A stretch of DNA of 64,000 nucleotides from SB21 sp964415295. GTDB taxonomy: Bacteria; CLD3; SB21. Each line of letters opens with the position of its first letter. Position 1 is the first letter of the stretch. Location: NCBI GenBank assembly GCA_964415295.1, contig CAYPYN010000006.1, positions 124,001 through 188,000 on the forward strand. Reading direction: 5' to 3'. Below are positions 1-8,322 of this stretch, piece by piece. Under the pieces are notes generated by a model. The model had not been told where the DNA came from, did no database searches, and was given only the letters and a program-made list of their open reading frames with translations. The position numbers were made by a program, and so were the translations under genes.

Positions 1-2
1 GC

Positions 3-464
3 CGCGGTCTGGGCTATAATACCCAGGATTTGAAAAATCATATAGCGGTCATCCTCGGCCTTACCCGGCAGTGGAATGTGGCGATCATCGGAGCCGGTAA
101 TATCGGTTCCGCTTTGATCGATTACGCGGAATTCAAGGCCCATGGTTTTCATATCAAAACCATCTTTGACAACGATCCTTCTAAAATTGGCAAGCCGCTA
201 AAATCTTTGGTTGTTAAGGACATTGAAGCGATCGAGTCGGAATGCCAGAAGGATAATATTGAGATCGCGATCCTCGCCATACCTGCCTCTGCGGCTCAGA
301 CCGTGGCGGAACGGCTGAACAAGGCCGGCGTGAAGGGAATCCTTAATTTTGCTCCCAAACGCCTGCACGTGCCGCACCATGTGGTCGTACGGCAGGAGAA
401 TACGGCGATGGAATTGGAAACGTTGTCCTATTTCATCATGAATCAAAAGGACCATATCAAATAA
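3..464 (+). CDS. rex: Redox-sensing transcriptional repressor Rex (5' end outside window)
   Basis: Rex senses the NADH/NAD+ ratio and represses fermentation and respiration genes as a dimer. The reading frame is open to the window edge. The first visible residues (RGLGYNTQDL, then KNHIAVILGL) match the end of the Rex winged-helix domain, so the DNA-binding part lies upstream. The NAD-binding Rossmann fold follows with a GAGNIG dinucleotide loop, then the family pattern of a beta strand ending in FDNDPSKIG and the late segment GILNFAPKRLHVP. A TTG at 30 is internal and is not the start. The next gene begins 7 bases after the stop with an AAAGGA site, so the two are probably co-transcribed. The family call is secure; only the N-terminus is missing. 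Confidence 0.93.
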   Translation, partial: RGLGYNTQDLKNHIAVILGLTRQWNVAIIGAGNIGSALIDYAEFKAHGFHIKTIFDNDPSKIGKPLKSLVVKDIEAIESECQKDNIEIAILAIPASAAQTVAERLNKAGVKGILNFAPKRLHVPHHVVVRQENTAMELETLSYFIMNQKDHIK

Positions 465-471
465 AGGACCT

Positions 472-1866
472 ATGTTCGAATCCATCATAGAATCCGTACT
501 CGCGCAGCTGCAGCTGAAGATCAATCCGTCGCAGTCCCGCTGGTCGTATTACGAGTTGACCCACAAGAACGCCGACGAGGTGATCCGTCAGATATTCATG
601 CTGCGTTATGAGGATGTTTTTGCGAACGAGAAGAAACGGATCCTGGCCGCACCCGATGATCCCAGAGTTCAGTACGCTTCGGACGCGGTTTTAAAAAGCG
701 TAGATCAGCTGGTGGACGAACTCAAGAAGCATTTCTTCATTCCCAAAAGCGATATCGAAAAGATCATCAAGGACACGCTTCTGGTCAAACTGGAATACAT
801 CATCATGCCGCTGGCTACGATCGAGAAACTGTTATTTAAGGAAACGGCGGCGCGAAGCGTGACCGATATCGTGATCCAGTTCCGCGGATTCGAGAAGTTC
901 CGCTATTATCCGGACGCGTTAGAAAAGTATGCGCATGCCAAGAAGATCACTCATTTGACCAAAGGACAGCTGCGGCTTCTGATCGCGGAGATCAACCAAA
1001 GCCTCTTCGGACAAGGCAACCTGGACAATGTTCTCAAACTCTGCGGTCTCATCATGAAAGAGATCAACGATCTGCAGGGCAAGGACTCCAAGAGTATCCG
1101 CACCGATCTCCTGATGAAAGCATTTGTTGACCGTTCGCTGCGCGATTACGAAGTAGCCCTGAATATCGAGAAGGAACTCGGCAGTGAAGAGATCAATATT
1201 TACGGGCTTCGCCAGGTATTGAACCGGTTCAATATCCTCAAAGAAAAGAAGGCCGTTCCCGTTATGCCGCCGCCGGCCGAAGAAACGAAGCCGGCCGTGG
1301 AGGTTCGTAAAGATACGACGGACGTGATCATCGAAAAAGTTCTGAAGGACGATGAAAGCGGTGAGTTGATCGATATTAACCAGATCATCGCCAAGAAGGC
1401 GAAGAAGGATCCGACGGACCAGCTGAAAGCGCCGGTCATGAGTGACCAGCCCAAGACCAATACCGATACGCCGCGCAGCGTGGTCATGACCCCAAAAATC
1501 GAACATGCGTCGGACGTGACCGGAGAATTTATCAAAGAGGAACTGGTCGAGAGTTTTTCGGACGACACCAGCGCGATCAAGCTAAGCGCTCTCAAAGAAT
1601 CGGACCAATTGGTGCTTCTGCAATCCCTGATCACTCCGAAAGACGAGAAGATTTTCCTCAACGCGATCTTTCAGAGCGACACGAAGCATTATCACGAATT
1701 CATAAGCGCGATCAACCGAACCAAGACCTGGAAAGAAGCCATCGCCGTACTGGATGAGACCTTGGCCGCCGCCAAAGTGGACCCGTACTGCAAAGAGGCC
1801 ATACGGCTGAGCGATATCGTTTATACGCGTTATTACCCGCCGGAAACGGCCTCGGTATCTTTCTGA
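472..1866 (+). CDS. Hypothetical protein, 464 aa, in the rex operon
   Basis: I do not recognise this protein. It has no signal peptide or membrane segment and is therefore probably cytoplasmic. Residues 1-265 look largely helical and charged. Residues about 265-350 form a Pro/Lys/Thr-rich, probably disordered linker. Residues 355-464 form a second small helical domain. The start is supported by an AAAGGA Shine-Dalgarno sequence just upstream and a 7-base gap from rex. A CcmD-like gene follows after about 50 bases, so the operon mixes redox regulation with a possible link to cytochrome maturation. A structural or scaffold role is possible but unsupported. The gene call is certain, the function unknown. 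Confidence 0.8.
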   Translation: MFESIIESVLAQLQLKINPSQSRWSYYELTHKNADEVIRQIFMLRYEDVFANEKKRILAAPDDPRVQYASDAVLKSVDQLVDELKKHFFIPKSDIEKIIKDTLLVKLEYIIMPLATIEKLLFKETAARSVTDIVIQFRGFEKFRYYPDALEKYAHAKKITHLTKGQLRLLIAEINQSLFGQGNLDNVLKLCGLIMKEINDLQGKDSKSIRTDLLMKAFVDRSLRDYEVALNIEKELGSEEINIYGLRQVLNRFNILKEKKAVPVMPPPAEETKPAVEVRKDTTDVIIEKVLKDDESGELIDINQIIAKKAKKDPTDQLKAPVMSDQPKTNTDTPRSVVMTPKIEHASDVTGEFIKEELVESFSDDTSAIKLSALKESDQLVLLQSLITPKDEKIFLNAIFQSDTKHYHEFISAINRTKTWKEAIAVLDETLAAAKVDPYCKEAIRLSDIVYTRYYPPETASVSF

Positions 1867-1917
1867 TAACCCGAAAAATCAACAACGAACATCGATCGTC
1901 ATTAATCGGAGTTACTC

Positions 1918-2070
1918 ATGGAAAATATGTCCTATTTGTTCGCCGCGTTCGCGGTGGTCTGGATCCTGATCTTCTATTATGTTTACCGCATGTCACAGAA
2001 GCAGAAACAACTTCTTAATGACATTGAACAGCTCAAGAAGATCATTGCGGAGAAGAAGAAGGAAGGTTAA
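1918..2070 (+). CDS. CcmD-family small membrane protein (50 aa)
   Basis: This short gene is easily missed. The product begins MENMSYLFAAFAVVWILIFY, giving one N-terminal transmembrane helix, followed by YVYRMSQKQK and a Lys/Glu-rich helix ending in KKKEG. This is the usual architecture of CcmD-family proteins: one helix, a short tyrosine/arginine border, then a basic coiled-coil-like tail. CcmD helps the CcmABC complex release haem-loaded CcmE during cytochrome c maturation. A CGGAG ribosome-binding site lies six bases before the ATG. It is the third gene after rex, and other ccm genes could lie upstream of the window. Its stop overlaps the stop of the convergent phosphatase gene by four bases. 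The family call rests on size and pattern, since CcmD is poorly conserved. Confidence 0.72.
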   Translation: MENMSYLFAAFAVVWILIFYYVYRMSQKQKQLLNDIEQLKKIIAEKKKEG

Positions 2071-2819
2071 CGGGCCGTTCCGTTGACGGCATCCACGAAG
2101 ATGACGATGGCCGTCAGGTTGTCCATCGCTCCGCCTTCGTATGCGGTGGCTTTGATGGTTTCGCAGATTTCCTCGGGCGAGGAGCCGCTGGCGCTGAGCT
2201 CTTTGATCTTTTCCGGCGTGACGTACTCGGAAACCCCATCCGAACAAATCAGATAAAAATCCCCGGCTTTTACATCAAGTTCTCTCGTGTATACATCCAC
2301 ATCGGGTTTGTGCGCAATGCAGTTCAAGAGTACGTTGCGCATAGGATGCCGGCGCGCCTGTTCCGGTGTGATGACGCCTTTGTCGATCATCTGCTGTACG
2401 ATGCTCTGGTCCCTGGTCAATTGCTCGACCATACCGCCGCGCACGCGGAATACCTTGCTGTCGCCGACATGGCCGATCAACGATTCGTTCATGTAGAAAT
2501 AAAGTATTGAAAGGGTCGAGCCCATATTGCGGTACTCGGGTTTCTGCGCTTCTTCATGCACCACCGCATTGACCCGTTTGACCACGCGCTCGAGGACTTT
2601 AAGTTCTCCGGCCGGTGTCAAACCGTCTTCGCGGGTCGCGTCTTCAAAGAATTCCTTGAATTTTTCGATGGTCATATGACTGGCCACTTCCCCGGCGAGT
2701 TCACCCCCCAAGCCGTCCGCGACAATAAACAGAGGTTCGGCCACCAGATAACTGTCCTCGTTGTGCGTACGATTGGGATTAAGGCCGCGGTCGGTAATGC
2801 TGGCCACGCGCAATTTCAT
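2067..2819 (-). CDS. PP2C-family serine/threonine protein phosphatase
   Basis: A metal-dependent phosphatase (PPM/PP2C, Stp/PrpC type) that would remove phosphate from Ser/Thr of proteins phosphorylated by Hanks-type kinases. At 250 aa it is the usual length for the stand-alone catalytic domain. Visible motifs are DRG at 10-12, NED at 20-22, ADGLGG at 34-39 with the metal aspartate, GHVGDSKVFRVRGG mid-protein, LICSDGVSEYV about 60 residues before the end, and DNLTAIVI near the C-terminus. All metal-binding aspartates appear present. There is no membrane segment. An AGGA element precedes the ATG. No cognate kinase is in the window. The gene is convergent with the CcmD-like gene. Confidence 0.92.
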   Translation of the reverse strand: MKLRVASITDRGLNPNRTHNEDSYLVAEPLFIVADGLGGELAGEVASHMTIEKFKEFFEDATREDGLTPAGELKVLERVVKRVNAVVHEEAQKPEYRNMGSTLSILYFYMNESLIGHVGDSKVFRVRGGMVEQLTRDQSIVQQMIDKGVITPEQARRHPMRNVLLNCIAHKPDVDVYTRELDVKAGDFYLICSDGVSEYVTPEKIKELSASGSSPEEICETIKATAYEGGAMDNLTAIVIFVDAVNGTAR

Positions 2820-2936
2820 AGGGGATATCCTGATTTGTAAAATCGAGTAACCATACCAATGATAGAAAAATTCAGGTCATAAATCAAGGCGGAATTTGAC
2901 ACGGCGGTTCGGCCGTGTGGCGGACGGAATTTATAT

Positions 2937-2965
2937 TTGACTTTAAAAAACCGCATCCTTAGATT
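2937..2965 (+). promoter_or_regulatory. Sigma70-like promoter for the 133-aa exported protein
   Basis: TTGACT at 2937-2942 and TAGATT at 2960-2965 are separated by 17 bases. Transcription would start about 2972, giving a leader of roughly 23 bases. A GC-rich hairpin (ACACGGC...GCCGTGT) lies just upstream at about 2898-2917. Confidence 0.5.
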
Positions 2966-2994
2966 AATAAAAAAGAAAACACATGGAGAAAAAG

Positions 2995-3396
2995 ATGAAA
3001 ACTTTAACAGCCCTGAGCGCGGCTTTGTTGTTGAGTTTCATACAGATCAGTCCGGTACTGGCCCAGGATAAGGCTTACAGTACCGATGCTTTGAAGACCC
3101 TGAAGAAGATCACGCCGGAGGAATGGAAATCCATGCAGGAAAAGACAACGGCCCGCAACCAGCAGTTCCTCGATGCCACGGCCTGGGAGAATAAATCGTT
3201 TGGTGAAAAGGGGACCACGGTACTGAAGACCAATCAGACGCTCAACCTGAATAATGAAGTGACAGCCATGTTCGAATATACGGCGACGGCGGGTCAGAAT
3301 AATACCGGAACCACGACCGCCCGCAAACGGATGCTATTCAAGATTGGACCCGGCAATTTTGAGATCAAAGACGGTGTGATCACGCGTGTGAAATGA
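2995..3396 (+). CDS. Small exported hypothetical protein (133 aa)
   Basis: The product starts MKTLTALSAALLLSFIQISP and has a classical Sec signal peptide, with probable cleavage after PVLAQ. The mature domain is about 110 residues, polar, with a Thr/Asn-rich stretch in its second half and no cysteine or lipobox. I do not recognise a family. An upstream in-frame ATG at 2983 exists, but GGAGA at 2985-2989 is correctly spaced for the ATG at 2995, which I therefore chose. The gene is monocistronic: its own sigma70-like promoter lies upstream and a strong intrinsic terminator follows within 60 bases. It is probably a periplasmic or secreted protein of unknown role. Confidence 0.72.
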   Translation: MKTLTALSAALLLSFIQISPVLAQDKAYSTDALKTLKKITPEEWKSMQEKTTARNQQFLDATAWENKSFGEKGTTVLKTNQTLNLNNEVTAMFEYTATAGQNNTGTTTARKRMLFKIGPGNFEIKDGVITRVK

Positions 3397-3421
3397 GATA
3401 ACGTTTTTTCTCGTAAAGTAG

Positions 3422-3456
3422 AAAGCGTTCGGCCGGATGGCGGGACGCTTTTTTTA
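3422..3456 (+). terminator. Intrinsic terminator
   Basis: AAAGCGT at 3422-3428 pairs with ACGCTTT at 3445-3451, followed by a T-run. It ends the 133-aa exported protein transcript. It is weaker in the other direction, where the minus-strand lipoprotein unit also ends. Confidence 0.85.
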
Positions 3457-3463
3457 TTTTAGG

Positions 3464-3589
3464 CTATTCGGAGGTCTCCGGAAAACCCGGGAATTCCAAA
3501 GGCTCTTCATCGCTAGCCACCGGGTTCTTCTGGCAGGCCGGTAACGTAAGGAGGAAAAATATTACGAGAATAATCAGACGTTGTACCAT
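3464..3589 (-). CDS. Small lipoprotein (41 aa)
   Basis: The product starts MVQRLIILVIFFLLTLPACQ and has a lipoprotein signal with lipobox LPAC, then an acidic Pro-rich tail of only 22 residues (ending PGFPETSE). The ATG at 3589 has GGAAAG about five bases upstream; the two ATGs at 3604 and 3601 are less well placed. It follows the 1290-aa BNR/T9SS protein by about 20 bases on the same strand, so it is probably its translational partner. It resembles other short lipoproteins that sit beside secreted propeller proteins in this window. Function unknown; the mature part may be too short to fold alone. Confidence 0.6.
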   Translation of the reverse strand: MVQRLIILVIFFLLTLPACQKNPVASDEEPLEFPGFPETSE

Positions 3590-3609
3590 TGGTCTTTCCA
3601 TCATTAGGT

Positions 3610-6600
3610 TTATTTGATCAAAAGCATTTTCCGGCTTTGGATGAATTTTCCCGCTTCCAGGCGATAGATGTAGATGCCGCTGGCAACGCTGAATCCCCGC
3701 TGGTCCTTGCCGTCCCATGTGACGGAGTATGAACCCGTCTGCAGGAATCCCTCCTTCAACGTTCGTATTTCCTGTCCGAGAATATTGAACACCTTCAGTT
3801 TGACATGCGTGCCTTCCCGGATATCGAACGGTATGAATGTTTCCGGATTAAAAGGATTCGGGAAATTTTGATTCAAGGCAAATGTTTCCGGCAATAATTT
3901 ACGTATTTCGTTCGTCTTACCTTCGACATATCCGGCATTGCCCATGACCAGTTTGAACCGGTTTTCTTCTTCACTCTTGAAGGTATAAGTCTCTTCGGTA
4001 TTCAGATCAAGGAAAACACGGTGTGTGACGTCCACGAGTATCAGGGAAGAGCTATGAGGCAGAAATTGTTTATCCCATGATAACGTGATCCGTGATTCCG
4101 CCGTTCGGTTATCGATCGTGATATCCCAGATGTGTCCATCGGAGTTCACATCTCTGAAATCGGAAGACAGTCTTACATCTCCTTCTCCGGCAAAGTACAT
4201 GGAAAGGTAATGGTCAAACCCCGGAGGTTCACCCTCATCAAAAACATCCGTGAGGTCGCCGGCGTTTTCTGCAAGTCCCGCAAAATTGTAATTATCTTCG
4301 TATCTGCCCGCTTTGCACAACAGACGGACGGAAGGTGTTGTAGCGTATTTGGATGCGGCTGCGTTCCACGTCAGAACACTGCCAAGCGGCAAATTTCCCG
4401 CGGTTTTATTGTAAACAGCATAACCGGAAAAGGGCTTAAAATCGGACGAATGAGACCAATTGTTTTCGTTCAATGTCCATACGGCGCCGATCTTTGCCGC
4501 ATCGGTCACCTGCGCCTGTGAACCGAAAGTGAACGGCCACGGGATAAGATTCCATCCTGGTTTAAGGATCAGGTCGTTGAAAACGCCGGGGCCGTTGGTA
4601 TAAGCGGAATCCGCGCCGATAATGACGGCCGATTTTCTGGAGTGCCGGATCACATAGCCGGTTCCCGAAACGAGCGTCAATTGCGATATCGGAACCTGAT
4701 TGTAGCTGTAGGCCGCCCAATTGGTCGGCACACCGTTATCGAATTGCTGAGAACCAAAAATTTTGGCGAGAGCGACTTTAGTGTCGAACGGCAACGAAAA
4801 ACTGTTCCACGTATCTGGTGTCAGGCCGTCGGCATGGGCTCCACTATTGACCACGGAGGCGATGGTACTGGTACTAAGGCGGATGGGAATATTCGTTCGT
4901 CCCGTTTCAGACGGTGAATAAATGACTTCCGTTCCTGAAACCCGGATCCGGTACCACAATCCGTTCTTAGTTACATACGAGGGAGGAATCTGCGCTGAGA
5001 ATTTCGTTCCGTCAAACGTCATCGAAACGGAATCCATCGCGAGCAAGTCGTTCTTTCCATAGAATAACATGACCGTAGAACCGGCATCCTGTACCGTAGC
5101 GGTAACTGTGACCGTCTGAGATTCCGCAGGTTTACGGGGGCTGATGTCGGAGGTCAATGCGTGTTTGAAGAAAGGCGTCTTGAATACGCCGCGGCCGTGC
5201 GTCGACGCGAATAGCAGGCCGGTCTGCTGATGCACTACCAATCTCATAACAAACGCGCCGGATGGGAAGCCGTTGTTAAAAGGCGTCCAATTGACCCCGC
5301 CGTTGGTCGTGCGGAAAAGGCCGGCATCGGTTCCGGCAACCATTTCCGATGCATCAAACGGATTGATCGCGAGGGCATTGACGGGGATATCGGGCAGGTC
5401 GCCGGAAACATTGGTCCAAGCCGATCCGCCATTCGTTGTTTTCCATATATGTCCCAAATGGTCCTGTTGTCCCAGCGTGGCGAACCCCTGAAAGGCCGCA
5501 TAGATAATATTCTCGTCGTTGGGGTCGAAGGCGATATCGCCGATCGGACGTTCCGGAAAAGTGCCCGGCGTGACCGATATCCAGCTGTTGCCGGCATTGG
5601 TGGACAGATGGATCAGCCCGTTAAAAGTTCCGGCACACACGTAGTTCGAATTCTTCTTGGCAACACGGATGGCGGTGATCGTATGAAAGCCTCCGGTGAG
5701 ATCGCCGCTGACGGCGGTCCAGGCACTTCCGCCGTTGGTCGTCCGATAGACTCGGTACGATCCGAGAAATAACCTCGCAGGATTATTTTCATCAAGAGTG
5801 TAGGGCACGTAGAATTCCGACCGGTCGCCGCCGTTCAGGCCGGAATTGATATTAGCGGACGACTCCCACAGATTGACCGTTTTGAGCTGGGAAAAACCAT
5901 CCGGCGCCACGTGATAACGCTGGCCGTATTGAATATTAAGATTGGTCGGATCGATCTCCGTAAATCCACCGTCTCCTTCCGCTACAAGATCCCAATTAAG
6001 ATCGCCTGTAAAAACCTCTGTACCGTTGTCCTGCGAGCCCGCCAGTACGATATTGGTGTCGGTGGCGCTGACGGCCAGACCGATGAACTGAGTGATGGTC
6101 AGATCGTGATTAAGATCAACGAACGATGTTCCGCCGTTATACGATTTCATCACGCCTCCGTCGCCAACCACATAGATCGTATTGGGATTGAGCGGATTAA
6201 AAGCAAAGGCCTGTTGATCCGGATGGAAATTCCGGGTGCTGTAACCCTGCGTGATATTCGACCAAGAGGAACCGCCGTTATTTGTTCGCAAAATATCGAT
6301 TCCGCCGGCGTAAACTTTCTGAGGATCGGCCGGATGGACGGCCACGTATATATCGAACATCCCTTGTCCGTTGAAGAAGGACAGACCGCCGCTCGATTGG
6401 TCCGGCAGCGCAGCATTGGTCCAGGTTAATCCACCGTTGGTGCTTTTGAATAGGCCGCTGTCGGAACCTAACAGTTCGTCGTTGCCGCTAACCCCATTAC
6501 TGAAAATGGCGTACATAAAATTGGGCTGGTCGCGGCAAATGCTCAATACGGACTTGCCGCCCTGATTCTTAAGATCGGGTAAACCCTTGGCGGCGCCGTT

Positions 6601-7482
6601 GGCAAAGAGAGACCAGGTCGCACCGGCATTGGTCGATCTCCAAATGCCGTTCTGGTTGGGCAGGACCGTTCTGCCCATGACCGCATAGAGTGTGTCGTTG
6701 TTTGCGGGGTGTGCGGCAAGGCTGGATGGCCGGAATTCTGCACCGACGGCATTGGTGGTCTGCCATGTAGCTCCCCCGTTAGTAGACCGGTAAATGCCAT
6801 TAGTGGCCGGATCGGCGGAATTGTAGTAGTTAGCGGCTACGATAATATTCGGATTGTTTTGGTTAACCACGATGCCCGCCAGGTGGGTGAGTATCACGCC
6901 GAGCGGACCGGTCACGCTCCACGTATCTCCGCCGTCCGTGGATTTGATCACGCCGACGCCGTCGATCGCATCGTTGACGAGACTGGGTTCGCCCGTGCCG
7001 GCGTAAATGACATCGGGATCGGACGGATGCCGCGCGAAACAGCTTACGGCGAGTGAACCCAAGTCGTCCGAACGCGGAGACCAGGTGAGTCCGCCGTTGG
7101 TGCTTTTCCAGATACCGCCGCCCGCCGTTCCGATGAGCACGACATTGGTATCAAACGGGCTGACATTGACCGCGATGATACGGCCGGTGTAATTATGCGC
7201 GCCGGTGTTGATGATCGCGGAAGGTCCGACCGATGTCCATGACGGTTCCATGCCTATTGATTTGGAGAGGCGGTTCCTTTCAAAATCAGCCACCTGCTTG
7301 CGGATCTTAAGGTAATGTGTGGCGGGGAATTGACCGTAGGCGTTTCGTCGGGCGAAGAACCAGTTGAACCTTGCCTTCACTACTTCACCCTCATCGTACG
7401 TTTGGTACTGCGGGTGCAGCGATCCAACCGGCCACGGTAGAAGTAATGCCGTCAGGAGACATAGCTGTCGAAAACGAGTCAT
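3610..7482 (-). CDS. Secreted BNR/Asp-box propeller protein with T9SS sorting domain (1290 aa)
   Basis: A very large exported protein. An N-terminal hydrophobic signal (LCLLTALLLPWPVGSL) is followed by about 700 residues of sortilin/sialidase-like propeller with many Asp-box motifs of the form STNGGxTW (for example GGGIWKSTNGGLTW). Next comes a beta-rich middle region, and residues about 1200-1290 form a type A T9SS sorting domain with NQNFPNPFNPETFIPF, VFNILGQEIRTL, WDGKDQRG, GIYIYRLEAG and the terminal KMLLIK. Such proteins are exported by Sec, cross the outer membrane by the Por system, and are attached or released outside. No catalytic sialidase arginines can be assigned, so I do not call it an enzyme. 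A 41-aa lipoprotein gene follows. Confidence 0.88.
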   Translation of the reverse strand: MTRFRQLCLLTALLLPWPVGSLHPQYQTYDEGEVVKARFNWFFARRNAYGQFPATHYLKIRKQVADFERNRLSKSIGMEPSWTSVGPSAIINTGAHNYTGRIIAVNVSPFDTNVVLIGTAGGGIWKSTNGGLTWSPRSDDLGSLAVSCFARHPSDPDVIYAGTGEPSLVNDAIDGVGVIKSTDGGDTWSVTGPLGVILTHLAGIVVNQNNPNIIVAANYYNSADPATNGIYRSTNGGATWQTTNAVGAEFRPSSLAAHPANNDTLYAVMGRTVLPNQNGIWRSTNAGATWSLFANGAAKGLPDLKNQGGKSVLSICRDQPNFMYAIFSNGVSGNDELLGSDSGLFKSTNGGLTWTNAALPDQSSGGLSFFNGQGMFDIYVAVHPADPQKVYAGGIDILRTNNGGSSWSNITQGYSTRNFHPDQQAFAFNPLNPNTIYVVGDGGVMKSYNGGTSFVDLNHDLTITQFIGLAVSATDTNIVLAGSQDNGTEVFTGDLNWDLVAEGDGGFTEIDPTNLNIQYGQRYHVAPDGFSQLKTVNLWESSANINSGLNGGDRSEFYVPYTLDENNPARLFLGSYRVYRTTNGGSAWTAVSGDLTGGFHTITAIRVAKKNSNYVCAGTFNGLIHLSTNAGNSWISVTPGTFPERPIGDIAFDPNDENIIYAAFQGFATLGQQDHLGHIWKTTNGGSAWTNVSGDLPDIPVNALAINPFDASEMVAGTDAGLFRTTNGGVNWTPFNNGFPSGAFVMRLVVHQQTGLLFASTHGRGVFKTPFFKHALTSDISPRKPAESQTVTVTATVQDAGSTVMLFYGKNDLLAMDSVSMTFDGTKFSAQIPPSYVTKNGLWYRIRVSGTEVIYSPSETGRTNIPIRLSTSTIASVVNSGAHADGLTPDTWNSFSLPFDTKVALAKIFGSQQFDNGVPTNWAAYSYNQVPISQLTLVSGTGYVIRHSRKSAVIIGADSAYTNGPGVFNDLILKPGWNLIPWPFTFGSQAQVTDAAKIGAVWTLNENNWSHSSDFKPFSGYAVYNKTAGNLPLGSVLTWNAAASKYATTPSVRLLCKAGRYEDNYNFAGLAENAGDLTDVFDEGEPPGFDHYLSMYFAGEGDVRLSSDFRDVNSDGHIWDITIDNRTAESRITLSWDKQFLPHSSSLILVDVTHRVFLDLNTEETYTFKSEEENRFKLVMGNAGYVEGKTNEIRKLLPETFALNQNFPNPFNPETFIPFDIREGTHVKLKVFNILGQEIRTLKEGFLQTGSYSVTWDGKDQRGFSVASGIYIYRLEAGKFIQSRKMLLIK

Positions 7483-7651
7483 GAATGATCACTTTCCTTT
7501 GTATGAAATTACATCGAATTCCACGGTAAATCAACATTTTTGCCCATGTGCCTGTCGGATGGACTCACGGGGCCTTTATCAGGGACAGTCAGGTCTGGAG
7601 TTACATTCAACGGCTAATAAGAACGACATTGTGATGCCGAATCTAAAAAAA

Positions 7652-7681
7652 AAAGCCCGTGAACAAATATTCACGGGCTTT
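7652..7681 (-). terminator. Intrinsic terminator of the 8274-7705 lipoprotein unit
   Basis: A perfect 12-bp stem (AAAGCCCGTGAA at 7652-7663, TTCACGGGCTTT at 7670-7681) with a 6-base loop. On the minus strand it is followed by about ten T residues. The rest of 7483-7651 holds no gene and must contain the promoter of the 1290-aa protein, although no clear match is visible. Confidence 0.93.
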
Positions 7682-7704
7682 GATAATCAAATCCGTTAAC
7701 GAAC

Positions 7705-8274
7705 TTACAAAGCTACAGCAACTCCAAGGCTTGTCAGTTTTGTGAGTAACGCGCTGGCGATCTGGTTATTGTTGCCTGTCGGCATCACGAACGCAGCATC
7801 CAGCAGATGGATCTTGTTATAACATTCCGTATAGTTACCGAGCTGCAGATAACTGCTGGCCTGGATCCATATCAGATGATCGTCCGTGATCCTCGGATCG
7901 ATGGTCAGTGTCGCGAAACTGGCGCTGAGGGCCGCCGCCGCGTGCGCGACCGCGTCCGTAGGATCGTTGAGCGCCCAGTTAGCGAAACTCCAGCCTGCGT
8001 ATCCGTCGGCGTTCAGCGCCACCGCTGCGGCCGTGAAAAAGCTGTCCGCCTGTGCGTAATTATTGAGCCGGATCGAGCACCAGGCGGCGCCGGCAATGGC
8101 CGGTGCGCCTTCGCTCGCGATCAGCGATACATAGGCTTCCTGAGCGTCCTGATAATCGCCGTCGCCGAATAAGTTATCCGCTTTGGTGATCGTGACCTTA
8201 CTACCGCCGCCGCCACCGCCGCAGCCGATGATGAATGCCAGCAAAAATGCCGCCATCAATCTGATTCTATTCAT
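7705..8274 (-). CDS. TPR-like lipoprotein (189 aa)
   Basis: Begins MNRIRLMAAFLLAFIIGC, a lipoprotein signal with the cysteine followed by six glycines, a typical flexible tether. The mature domain contains TPR-like helical pairs (ADNLFGDGDYQDAQEAYVSL, then WCSIRLNNYAQADSFF and a third pair near YLQLGNYTECYNKI), so it is probably a helical-repeat scaffold at the outer membrane. A strong AAGGAG site seven bases upstream fixes the ATG at 8274; an in-frame upstream extension of 11 residues is spurious. It lies 48 bases after the 1556-aa propeller protein and before a strong terminator, so it is the last gene of that operon. Confidence 0.75.
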   Translation of the reverse strand: MNRIRLMAAFLLAFIIGCGGGGGGSKVTITKADNLFGDGDYQDAQEAYVSLIASEGAPAIAGAAWCSIRLNNYAQADSFFTAAAVALNADGYAGWSFANWALNDPTDAVAHAAAALSASFATLTIDPRITDDHLIWIQASSYLQLGNYTECYNKIHLLDAAFVMPTGNNNQIASALLTKLTSLGVAVAL

Positions 8275-8322
8275 AAGTTCTCCTTTTAAATAAAAGTTCT
8301 TGTTCATTTCCTGTTGAGATCA

